Below are positions 8,370-15,999 of a stretch of DNA of 45,968 nt, one piece after another. A program made the translations under genes and the position numbers. The DNA comes from Kmv34 sp964524965 (GTDB lineage: Bacteria > Aerophobota > Aerophobia > Aerophobales > B3-G15). Location: contig CAZGDY010000004.1 in the NCBI GenBank assembly GCA_964524965.1, forward strand, positions 1 through 45,968, read 5' to 3'. How positions within the stretch are numbered: the first letter of the stretch is position 1; each line of letters begins with the position of its first letter. The notes under the pieces were generated by a model, which saw only the letters and a program-made list of their open reading frames with translations, was not told the DNA's origin and searched no databases.

Positions 8370-9137
8370 TCAATGGCCAATTATGTAGCCTTCGGGATCT
8401 ACTTCTTTTCGCAAAATGGTTAGCTCTTCTTGAGAAGGTGGCTGACTTTCCTTCAACTGAGCTGACCAAAGAAGTTCAAAACTCGTATTTTCAATAATTT
8501 CCTCTTTCTTGTATCCTGGATGAATACTTTCTACCTTCATACGCTTAGTCACTTCGTCAAATCCCATTACAGCAAGATTAGTAATAACTTTATAGGGGCC
8601 TGTTCCAGCTGGAAGTCCGACCTGCTCTCTTGCTCCTTTCCCTGTAAGATAGCCCGGAGTAGTAAGAAAATCCAGCTTATTAACAAACTTTCGTTTGTCC
8701 TGAAACATCATAGTGATAGTTCGCCAGCAAAAGGAACCTAAATCATTGGCACCTCCACTGCCCGGAAATCGCACCTTGGGATGATGATAACTTCCAATTA
8801 CAGTAGAGTTAAGATTACCATAGACATCAATCTGAGCTCCACCTAAAAAAGCATAATCAACCATACCTCTTTGACAGGTTTCCATAACCTCAGACATACT
8901 TCCGGCTTTTATGGCCCGATAAAAAGTACGGGAATCACCCACTGAAATAGGCATAGTGGGAAGAAGAGGAGCTATTCCCCCTGCTTCAAAAATTACCACC
9001 AAATTAGGAGCTGAGGTTTTTTGAGCTAACATCGCTGCAGCGCAGGGAACACCAGTCCCCACTACTACCACTTGACCATCCTCAAGAATCCTGGCTGCCA
9101 CACAAATCATAAGTTCAGTAGAGTTATATTCAGACAT
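8370..9137 (-). CDS. CoA-transferase, beta subunit (glutaconate CoA-transferase B-like)
   Basis: A 255-residue family I CoA-transferase small subunit. The predicted catalytic glutamate is Glu51 in FEAGG, the position equivalent to the Glu that forms the acyl-CoA thioester in Acidaminococcus GctB. GTGVP (27-31) and the GGAND segment are also family features. It forms a heterodimer with the alpha subunit encoded two bases upstream. Family members use glutaconate, 3-oxoadipate, 3-oxoacids or other short acids; the operon (thiolase, hydroxyacid dehydrogenases) points to a 3-oxo or 3-hydroxy acid, which is inference. Confidence 0.85.
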   Translation of the reverse strand: MSEYNSTELMICVAARILEDGQVVVVGTGVPCAAAMLAQKTSAPNLVVIFEAGGIAPLLPTMPISVGDSRTFYRAIKAGSMSEVMETCQRGMVDYAFLGGAQIDVYGNLNSTVIGSYHHPKVRFPGSGGANDLGSFCWRTITMMFQDKRKFVNKLDFLTTPGYLTGKGAREQVGLPAGTGPYKVITNLAVMGFDEVTKRMKVESIHPGYKKEEIIENTSFELLWSAQLKESQPPSQEELTILRKEVDPEGYIIGH

Positions 9138-9139
9138 TT

Positions 9140-10138
9140 TTAGATACTCCCGGGAAGTTGATAAGTAAAATTTTCCTTGACCCTTAAGATCGTTATTTTT
9201 TCTAAGACCTTATTAAGTTCAAGGTACTGATTGAAATCCTCACATTGGTAAATGTTTTGCTTTAGAAATTTCTCAAATTCTAAAGGGTCTTTTTCGGCTT
9301 TAAGCCATTCTCTCAAGTGTTCCTCATCGGAAAAATACTCATAAGGCATATTCCCAGGATAGCTGCCAAAAGGAACTTCAATAACAGCATCCACTAAATA
9401 ATAAGGAATAGCACATCTTGTAGGCTCATTACGAAAAATATCTGTTGATACCAGCCGTTCAGTAGTAATAATAACTTTTTTGGAAGCCTGAGCTAAATCA
9501 ATATCAGAGATACTTATTCCATCAATTTGACAATTTCCGTAAATGTCAGCACGATGAACATGAATTGCAGCAACATCAGGATAAAGAGCTGGATAAGCCA
9601 CCAATTTTTTGCCAGTAAAAGGACAGATGATTTCCTTGGCAGCACTATAAGTAAAAGTATCAGTTCCCATCATATTCCGACCAGGAAGAAAAGGCACTCC
9701 CATAGTTGCTGCTTTTAATCTCCAGGCTAAAGCAGCATTAGTCCATTCGGTAACCTCAACTTTTCCCTTCTCAAATATATCCCGGGCAACTTTAGACAAT
9801 CCCCTGGCCTCAAGACCAACTACATAAGCAGCATCTACTTTCCCTAAACATCCTCCAGCAGCCAAAATTTGAAAATCATGAGTAGAAGTATGCCCGGCAA
9901 AACTCAGATTTTTTTTTCTATCTCGCACAATTTGATGAAGAACAGCTGTGGAAATTCGTACCCCACCAAATCCACCTATTGCCAGATAATCTCCATCGTG
10001 TATCAACTCTTTTACTGCTTTTTTTACTGTTGTCAGTTTTTTTTCCATAAGACGGGATTTCTTACGGAAAAAAGATCTTGCCTTCTCTGGGTCAGGATCA
10101 GCAAAAAGCTTTCCTTGACCTTCTTCAAGTTTTGACAT
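9140..10138 (-). CDS. CoA-transferase, alpha subunit (glutaconate CoA-transferase A-like)
   Basis: A 332-residue partner of the beta subunit. It has the GGFGG loop near residues 55-60 and the family LPGRNMMGTDTF segment. About 30 extra charged residues precede the conserved start of the domain, and a Met at residue 31 could be an alternative start, but the first ATG has a GAGG nine bases upstream. It is the first gene of the operon read leftwards and has a convincing promoter at 10199-10227. The alpha subunit provides part of the CoA-binding site; the catalytic Glu is on the beta subunit. Confidence 0.85.
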   Translation of the reverse strand: MSKLEEGQGKLFADPDPEKARSFFRKKSRLMEKKLTTVKKAVKELIHDGDYLAIGGFGGVRISTAVLHQIVRDRKKNLSFAGHTSTHDFQILAAGGCLGKVDAAYVVGLEARGLSKVARDIFEKGKVEVTEWTNAALAWRLKAATMGVPFLPGRNMMGTDTFTYSAAKEIICPFTGKKLVAYPALYPDVAAIHVHRADIYGNCQIDGISISDIDLAQASKKVIITTERLVSTDIFRNEPTRCAIPYYLVDAVIEVPFGSYPGNMPYEYFSDEEHLREWLKAEKDPLEFEKFLKQNIYQCEDFNQYLELNKVLEKITILRVKENFTYQLPGSI

Positions 10139-10198
10139 ATTCTCACATCCTCAAATAAAAAATTGACTCTTAACATTCTCCAATACCCTGAAAGTTTA

Positions 10199-10227
10199 AA
10201 TTTATCAATAAAATTTTTCTATGTCAA
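10199..10227 (-). promoter_or_regulatory. Sigma-70 promoter of the CoA-transferase/thiolase operon
   Basis: On the minus strand a perfect TTGACA (10227-10222) is followed after 17 bases by TAAATT (10204-10199), about 60 bases before the CoA-transferase start at 10138. It sits in the 192-base space after the fumarate-reductase-like gene, so this operon can be transcribed independently of the Hdr cluster. Confidence 0.6.
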
Positions 10228-10330
10228 GCTAAATTTAAAAGTGAACTTGTTTTAAAGGGATAATGGTTGGGTTTCACAATAAAATCACAATTATTTATCG
10301 GTAGGCTACATCCTTTTTACTTCTTAATTT

Positions 10331-11977
10331 CTACTTTTTAAGATGGATGCGTTTTTTCTTAACTTCTTCTCTTCTATAATCGGGAAGAAATATTGGGGAA
10401 AATCTTTCTGGGTTTATATTTGCTCTTTTTAGCTCATCGTGGTATTTTTTAAGATGATTTAAGGTTAATTTTAAATTAGTATTATCAATTTTTTTTGCTT
10501 TTTTTGCTGCCATTTCCCCTGCTCTTCTCCCAAAAACAGTTATATCCAGCAAGGAATTACCCATCAGCCTGTTCCTTCCATGAACTCCTCCTGATACCTC
10601 TCCCGCAACATATAAATTTTCTAGGTCTGTTTCACACCTCTGATTAATTGCTACTCCCCCATTTTGATAGTGCTGAGTAGGATAAACCAAAATAGGGTCC
10701 TTGGTCATATCGATATTAAATCTCTGATATTGTCTGTACATAGCAGGAAGTCTTTTTTGAATAGTCCCCTTCCCCTGCTTAACTTCAATAAGAGGAGAAT
10801 CAAGCCATACTCCAGACATTCCTGCAGGAGTTCTTACCCCTTTTTCTTTTTCAGTACATTCTCTAATTATTGCTGCAGCTTCAGCATCTCTTGTTTCCAG
10901 CTCATAAATAAACCTGTTACCTTGACTGTTTACCAGCTGGGCTCCTAATCCCCTCACTTTCTCTGTAACTAAAAGCCCTACAATTTGCTCAGGAAAAGCT
11001 GCTCCAGTAGGATGATATTGAATAGTATCCATAAACAATAAGCGGCATCCAGCACGATAGGCGATAATTACCCCATCAGCAGTAGCACCATAATGATTGG
11101 TAGTGGGAAACCCCTGCAGATGAAGTCTTCCTGACCCTCCGGTAGCTATTACAATGGTTTTTGCTCTTACTACTGAATATTGTTCTGTTTCCATATTGTA
11201 TAAAATTGCACCAGTACATTTTTCCCCCTCGGTAAGTAACTCGCAAACAGGAGAAAACTCTAATACTTCAATTTGCTTATTTTTAACCTCATCTCGCAAG
11301 GTCTTCATTATTTCCCCGCCGCTATAATCCCGGGCAGAATGCATCCTTTTTCTAGAGGTCCCTCCTCCGTGGATAGTTATCATTGTCCCATCTGGGTATT
11401 TATCAAACATAACTCCTAATTCTTCAAGCCACCCAATTACCTTTGGAGCATCTATAACCAGAGCCTTCACTAACTGAGGTACATTATGAAATCCTCCTCC
11501 TCCCATCACATCCAAATAATGAATGGCTGGAGAATCATTTTTCTTATCTGCAGATTGAATACCACCTTGAGCCATCATGGTATTAGCATCGCCAACTCGA
11601 AGTTTGGTAGCAAGAAGCACTTTTGCTCCCTGTTGATGAGCCATTAAAGCAGCAGATGCTCCTGCGCCTCCTCCTCCAACCACTAAAACATCAACATCAT
11701 AATCCGGTTCCACTAAATCAAACTCCTCAGGATTTATTATACTGTAAGCTTCTAAAAGGTCAGCAAACTCATGAAGAGTTTTCTCACCCCTGTTAGGACC
11801 CACCTTAAGCTCTCGTAAAGTTTCTATTTTATAATCAGGGTGAAATTTATGGAGAAGATGCTCTTTTTCCTCAAGTTCCAAAAGAGGAAGCACTTCTTTA
11901 AAACGTTTTTGTCTTGTCTTTTCCACATTTTTTATTGACTCAATCATACTAAGGCTGTATATATCTTCTCTTCTCAT
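10331..11977 (-). CDS. Fumarate reductase/succinate dehydrogenase-type flavoprotein, TfrA-like
   Basis: A 548-residue flavoprotein. A charged N-terminal extension of about 90 residues precedes the FAD motif GGGGAGASAA (101-110). The family dicarboxylate-site signatures are present: MAQGGIQSA (135-143), YHPTG, VRGLG (the SDH/FRD catalytic Arg region), HYQNGG and the C-terminal NSLLDITVFGRRAG. The His that binds FAD covalently in membrane SDH/FRD is absent (the equivalent segment reads ANTMMAQGG), so FAD is expected to be non-covalent, as in NadB and soluble thiol:fumarate reductase TfrA. It overlaps the iron-sulfur subunit by four bases. No membrane anchor gene is present, so the pair is probably a soluble fumarate reductase fed by the Hdr/Flx proteins; the direction is inferred. 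Confidence 0.82.
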   Translation of the reverse strand: MRREDIYSLSMIESIKNVEKTRQKRFKEVLPLLELEEKEHLLHKFHPDYKIETLRELKVGPNRGEKTLHEFADLLEAYSIINPEEFDLVEPDYDVDVLVVGGGGAGASAALMAHQQGAKVLLATKLRVGDANTMMAQGGIQSADKKNDSPAIHYLDVMGGGGFHNVPQLVKALVIDAPKVIGWLEELGVMFDKYPDGTMITIHGGGTSRKRMHSARDYSGGEIMKTLRDEVKNKQIEVLEFSPVCELLTEGEKCTGAILYNMETEQYSVVRAKTIVIATGGSGRLHLQGFPTTNHYGATADGVIIAYRAGCRLLFMDTIQYHPTGAAFPEQIVGLLVTEKVRGLGAQLVNSQGNRFIYELETRDAEAAAIIRECTEKEKGVRTPAGMSGVWLDSPLIEVKQGKGTIQKRLPAMYRQYQRFNIDMTKDPILVYPTQHYQNGGVAINQRCETDLENLYVAGEVSGGVHGRNRLMGNSLLDITVFGRRAGEMAAKKAKKIDNTNLKLTLNHLKKYHDELKRANINPERFSPIFLPDYRREEVKKKRIHLKK

Positions 11978-12657
11978 TCCTCTATCTTCCTTTCGCTATA
12001 AAGCCTTTTTAAAGTGCTCTCATTGGCACTCATTAATTTTTCTATCTTTTCCTCAAATTTTCCTTCCTCGATTTCTTTTATCTTTTCTTTGACATGCTTA
12101 GCTTTCGGAGCAATATACTTGCCATAAAGCCTTCTGCATAATATTCCAATATTATATTGAACCGTTTCTGCCGGACATCTTGTTGCACACAACCCACACA
12201 TCAAACAATCAAAAGAAAGATTTGCTGCTCCTTCAATATCACCTCTTAGTGCCGCCTGCATATAATCCATCACCTCTATATCCTGAGGACAAATCTTGCT
12301 ACAGGAGTTGCAGGCAAGACAGCGATAAAGTTCTGGATAAATCTGTAAAACCTGTTCTGCGGTAGGTTGCACTTCTTTCAAGTCATAAATAACTTTGTCA
12401 GCCGGAAAAAATGGAATTTGGGCAAGATACATCTCGTCCTCAACTAAACTCTGGCAAGCAAGAGCTACCTTTAACTTATAATCACCTTTGGTGCGATAAA
12501 CAGTCCCACAAGCTCCACAAAAACCTCCTCGACAACCACACCCTCTAATTAACTTATACCCAGCATACTCCATTGCTTTAAGAATGGTAAGCTCTTCCGG
12601 TACCTTATACTGCTTACCCATAATATATATGGTAACCATTTTACTCTCCTCAGGCAT
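11974..12657 (-). CDS. Iron-sulfur subunit of the fumarate-reductase-like enzyme (TfrB/SdhB-like, no CCG domain)
   Basis: The frame is open from a GTG at 12666, but the ATG at 12657 has GGAGG eight bases upstream and is chosen (227 residues); an ATG at 12639 is also possible. The N-terminal plant-type [2Fe-2S] domain has C-x-C-x4-C-x2-C (GCGCRGGFCGAC) plus a later ACQ. Two [4Fe-4S] motifs follow, CLACNSCSKICP and CLMCGLCATRCP. This equals the N-terminal half of methanogen TfrB, but the C-terminal HdrB-like CCG half is missing and the protein ends in a charged helix. It must therefore receive electrons from another protein; the separate HdrB or the Flx/HdrA proteins of the same cluster are candidates. 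Confidence 0.82.
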   Translation of the reverse strand: MPEESKMVTIYIMGKQYKVPEELTILKAMEYAGYKLIRGCGCRGGFCGACGTVYRTKGDYKLKVALACQSLVEDEMYLAQIPFFPADKVIYDLKEVQPTAEQVLQIYPELYRCLACNSCSKICPQDIEVMDYMQAALRGDIEGAANLSFDCLMCGLCATRCPAETVQYNIGILCRRLYGKYIAPKAKHVKEKIKEIEEGKFEEKIEKLMSANESTLKRLYSERKIEE

Positions 12658-12718
12658 ATATCTCACCTCCCAGGAATATCTACAAAATCTTTTTCCATCA
12701 TTATTTAATTTTTCACCC

Positions 12719-13546
12719 CTAGTACTCTTGGGGTAAACTTTTTAACTGATGAAGGCTAAAGATAGGACCATCTTTACACACATAAAACTTACCTATATTA
12801 CACCTCCCGCACATTCCTATTCCACATTTCATTTTCATTTCTAAAGAAGTAAATATCCTATCTTCTGAAAAACCAATCTTAAGTAATTCAGGAAAAGTTA
12901 ATTTCAACATAACGGGAGGACCACACACAACAGCAAAAACACTTTCTGACGGAAGTGAAATTTTTTTAACGATATCGGGGACAAATCCAACTAATCCTTC
13001 CCAACCCTCCTGATAATTATCAATAGTAAGATAAATATTTAAATCTCCTCTTTTCTTCCATTCAGCTAACTCTTTTTGATATAGAAACATTCCAGAGCAT
13101 CTTGCCCCATAAATAATGCTAATAGTTCCGAATTGAGTGCGATTTTCCAAAATATAGCGGATAAGACTTCTCAAGGTAGTAAAAGCAAATCCTCCACCAA
13201 TTATTACTAAATTATTTTTTTTAAAATTATTCACCGGGTACCAATTACCCAGAGGACCTCTTATAGCAATTTCATCACCTACATAAAGTTGGTGAATAGC
13301 ACCAGTAATTTGACCCATTTTATTTACAGTAAATTTTAAAAACTCCTCCTGAGGGGATGAAGCAATTCCAAAAGGGGCTTCCCCTTTACCTAAAATGGAT
13401 AACTGACAAAATTGGCCTGGTCTAAAATTAAATTTATCTTTGAGCTCAGAAGAAAAAGAGATATCCAGAGTTTTTAACATTTTGTCTTCTGTTTCTATTG
13501 TAATTTTTTCTATCTTTCCCACAAAAGGTAAGTAAGGATTATTCAT
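12719..13546 (-). CDS. FAD/NAD(P)H oxidoreductase subunit, FlxA-like (AsrB/HydG/PyrK family)
   Basis: A 275-residue ferredoxin reductase-type protein. An FAD barrel comes first, with a variant of the RxYS/T region near residue 42 reading RPGQFCQLS. An NAD(P) domain begins at VIIGGGFAFTTLR, and a C-terminal Cys cluster C-x4-C-x2-C (KCGIGMCGRC) plus a later VCKDGP forms the [2Fe-2S] site of the PyrK type. Homologues are sulfhydrogenase gamma, AsrB and FlxA, the NADH-oxidising entry subunit of FlxABCD-HdrABC. It is fused by a one-base overlap to the FlxB-like gene, as in flx operons. The nicotinamide preference (NADH assumed) cannot be read here. Confidence 0.83.
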   Translation of the reverse strand: MNNPYLPFVGKIEKITIETEDKMLKTLDISFSSELKDKFNFRPGQFCQLSILGKGEAPFGIASSPQEEFLKFTVNKMGQITGAIHQLYVGDEIAIRGPLGNWYPVNNFKKNNLVIIGGGFAFTTLRSLIRYILENRTQFGTISIIYGARCSGMFLYQKELAEWKKRGDLNIYLTIDNYQEGWEGLVGFVPDIVKKISLPSESVFAVVCGPPVMLKLTFPELLKIGFSEDRIFTSLEMKMKCGIGMCGRCNIGKFYVCKDGPIFSLHQLKSLPQEY

Positions 13547-14583
13547 TATCCTCCCACCTTAGCGGCCATGATTTGCTGGATAATTTCTCGAATATCTACC
13601 CCTGCAGGACAATTATCAAGGCAACGTCCACACCCCACACAACCCAGAGTTCCATAGTTTTGAGAAAAATAACTAAACTTATGCATTACCCGCTGCCTTA
13701 ATCTTTTTTTAAGAGAGGACCTGGGATTGTGTCCGGAGGCTTGCAGGGTAAAAAGAGAAAACATACAAGAATCCCAGCTTCGAATCCGCTTTCCCTGACA
13801 ATGACTTAAAGGAATATCCTGAATATCAAAACAATAACAGGTAGGACAAAGATAAGTACAAACTCCGCATCCCAAACATCTTTGGCTAATCTTTTCCCAT
13901 AAAGAATCCTCAAACATTCCTTTTAATTTTTCAGAAATGTCCTGGATTGGTAACAATTTCATTTTTCTCCTGACTTGGGCTGCTAATTTCTCAACTAACT
14001 TTAACTTTTCTTCATTGACTTTAAGATTTTTTTGGGAACCAATTAGCCTCTCACCTTTTTCGGTCAAAACTTCCAGTAAGTATCCTTCCTTTACTTCAAT
14101 CAAAAATATGTCGGAAGCTTCCTTAGAAAAAGGTCCACCGCCAACACTGGTACAAAAACAATTATTTTGGGGAAAAAGGCAGGCCAGACCAATTATGATA
14201 CTATTCTTGTGCCTTTTATTGAAATAAATATCTTGATATTGGGAAGTTGAGAAAACCTTATCCAAAAGCTTTATAGCTTTAGCATCACAAGGACGCACTC
14301 CCAATAATATTTTATTTTCTTCTCCATCCCAAATTTCTTCAACTCTAACTTGAGAAGAAGAGTCATAAGTAAACAAAGGTTCTGATTGAGGTAAAAAAAT
14401 ATTTTTTGGCGTATTTTTGGTATTGACAGAGTTTAAAATTACTTCATCAGCTGCATTTATCTCGCTAAATAGTAAAAGATTTTCTTTTTTAACCGGAGCA
14501 AAAATCTTATATTCTTTTAACCACTTTATTATTAACTCCTGCAACTTTTCTTTATTGATAATTATCATCGTACCTTTTTTCAT
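13546..14583 (-). CDS. Iron-sulfur electron transfer subunit, FlxB-like (AsrA/HydB family)
   Basis: A 345-residue protein with the GVRPCDAKAI motif (FrhB/HydB-type, around residue 100) and two [4Fe-4S] motifs, CLGCGVCTYLCPTC and CVGCGRCLDNCP. Homologues are the beta subunit of sulfhydrogenase, anaerobic sulfite reductase subunit A and FlxB. It passes electrons between the NADH-oxidising FlxA-like protein and the FlxC/FlxD/HdrA side (family knowledge). The start overlaps the preceding stop as ATGA. A second in-frame ATG five codons later has AAGG upstream and could be the true start. Confidence 0.82.
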   Translation of the reverse strand: MKKGTMIIINKEKLQELIIKWLKEYKIFAPVKKENLLLFSEINAADEVILNSVNTKNTPKNIFLPQSEPLFTYDSSSQVRVEEIWDGEENKILLGVRPCDAKAIKLLDKVFSTSQYQDIYFNKRHKNSIIIGLACLFPQNNCFCTSVGGGPFSKEASDIFLIEVKEGYLLEVLTEKGERLIGSQKNLKVNEEKLKLVEKLAAQVRRKMKLLPIQDISEKLKGMFEDSLWEKISQRCLGCGVCTYLCPTCYCFDIQDIPLSHCQGKRIRSWDSCMFSLFTLQASGHNPRSSLKKRLRQRVMHKFSYFSQNYGTLGCVGCGRCLDNCPAGVDIREIIQQIMAAKVGG

Positions 14584-15542
14584 TCTATAAACTCTTGTTG
14601 ATCACTTAAATCAAAAGTGGCAAGAAGAGAAGGCTCTTCCAAGTTAATCCCTGCTTGGTACCCAAAAAGTTGTTTGGCCTCCTTCTCCATTTTTTCCGTG
14701 AGATACTCTAAGTTTATTTCCATGGGGCAAACTCTGGAACAAGCTCCACAACCAATGCATCTTCCAGTAAGATGCATTGCCCTGACTAAATGGAATATCA
14801 AGTTCTCCCGAATGGCAAATTCTTTATTTACCCAACGAGGGTTTTCATTATCTACAAAACACTTCTCGCAATAACACATAGGGCAAACATTCCTGCAAGC
14901 GTAGCATCGAATACATTTCTCAAATTGCTGAGAAAAATAGTCCCACCTCTTTGGATTTGATTTTTGTTCCAGTTGAGTAATTTCTGGAAAACTTCCGGCA
15001 TTTTTTTTAAGCTGAGTTTTTTCTCCAATGAAAAAGTCAGATATAACAGGATTTGGAAAACAACATCTTTCACATTGAGAACAAAGATAATCTTCCACCG
15101 GAAAAACTTTATTAAATTCTTTGCTTTTTACCACAATCGCCTCTTTTTTTAAAATCACCTCTTGCGGTATTATCTTGTGAGGAAGCTCTTTTTCTATTTT
15201 TTTTCTATCTATAATCCCCCTGCATTCTACCCCAATAACTACCAGTTTATCCCTCTGTACTTGTTTTTCCTTAATTAACTGTACCATTGAGCGCACCTCG
15301 CAGCCTCTACTTATTATTCCTACCCGATATGAATTAAGTTGAGGTAAATAAACAGCAAGGTTACTTTCAGCGAAGAAACTCCAGGTAATTTTATCTACAT
15401 CCTTCTTATTCCAGATAAAGAAAGGTCTTGCTCGAAAAGGAAAAGAAGATTCCTCAAATCCCAAGACCACATCCACCTTACCTTGGTCAAGAAGTTCTCT
15501 CGCTTTATCTTGAAGCTGGACGGTAATCTCTTTCATATCCAT
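14580..15542 (-). CDS. Iron-sulfur protein, FlxC-like (FrhB/FdhB-related)
   Basis: The frame is open from 15575, but the ATG at 15542 has GGAG six bases upstream, giving 320 residues that start MDMKEITVQ. The first half has the ISRGCEVRSM motif and an FrhB-type fold with conserved Cys (VECRG, then CSQCERCC). The second half has the cysteine-dense segment KCIRCYACRNVCPMCYCEKC and a final CIGCGACSRVCP. It is paralogous to the protein at 19804-20931, with the same order of motifs. In flx operons this subunit sits between FlxB and FlxD. It overlaps the FlxD/MvhD-like gene by 38 bases, unusually long for this window. Confidence 0.78.
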   Translation of the reverse strand: MDMKEITVQLQDKARELLDQGKVDVVLGFEESSFPFRARPFFIWNKKDVDKITWSFFAESNLAVYLPQLNSYRVGIISRGCEVRSMVQLIKEKQVQRDKLVVIGVECRGIIDRKKIEKELPHKIIPQEVILKKEAIVVKSKEFNKVFPVEDYLCSQCERCCFPNPVISDFFIGEKTQLKKNAGSFPEITQLEQKSNPKRWDYFSQQFEKCIRCYACRNVCPMCYCEKCFVDNENPRWVNKEFAIRENLIFHLVRAMHLTGRCIGCGACSRVCPMEINLEYLTEKMEKEAKQLFGYQAGINLEEPSLLATFDLSDQQEFIE

Positions 15543-15999
15543 TATCTTCTCCAGCAAGTTTAGTTTGAGGACCAAGCTTTTTAACTTCCTTTGTTATCTT
15601 TCTTACCAGTTGGGCAAACTTTGCTCCTTCAGAAGCTGACACCCAGGAAAACCAAATTCTTCCTTCTTCTATCCCCAAAAACTCTAAGAGTTTTTTCAGC
15701 ATAATAAATTTTCTTCGAGCATAAAGATTGCCACTTTGATAGTGACAGTCTCCAGGGTGACACCCGGAAACCAATACTGCATCAACGCCTTTTTCTAAAG
15801 CTTTAATTATAAATAGTGGATCTACTCTTCCTGAACAAGGAACCCTTATCACTCTTATATTAGGTGGATACTGTATTCTGGAGACCCCACTAAGGTCAGC
15901 TCCAGCATAGGAGCACCAGTGACAGAGAAAAGCAATGATTTTAGGCTCCCATTTTTTTATTATTTTATTTTTTTTTCCAAGGGGAGATTTTTTCTCCAT
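15505..15999 (-). CDS. FlxD/MvhD-family [2Fe-2S] subunit
   Basis: A 164-residue protein of the MvhD (hydrogenase delta/iron-sulfur) family. The invariant Cys are in FLCHWCSYAGADL, VPCSGRVDP and SGCHPGDCHY, which bind one [2Fe-2S] cluster and hand electrons to HdrA. About 16 charged residues precede the conserved start and about 20 follow its usual end, in the part overlapping flxC. The ATG comes directly after the stop of the double HdrA gene, an arrangement implying coupled translation and a physical FlxD-HdrA contact (known for MvhD-HdrA in methanogens). Confidence 0.87.
   Translation of the reverse strand: MEKKSPLGKKNKIIKKWEPKIIAFLCHWCSYAGADLSGVSRIQYPPNIRVIRVPCSGRVDPLFIIKALEKGVDAVLVSGCHPGDCHYQSGNLYARRKFIMLKKLLEFLGIEEGRIWFSWVSASEGAKFAQLVRKITKEVKKLGPQTKLAGEDNGYERDYRPASR

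Noticed and set aside
15543..15575. Longer N-terminus for the FlxC-like protein
   Set aside because: It would deepen the overlap with flxD to 71 bases and lacks a ribosome site; the ATG at 15542 has GGAG six bases upstream.
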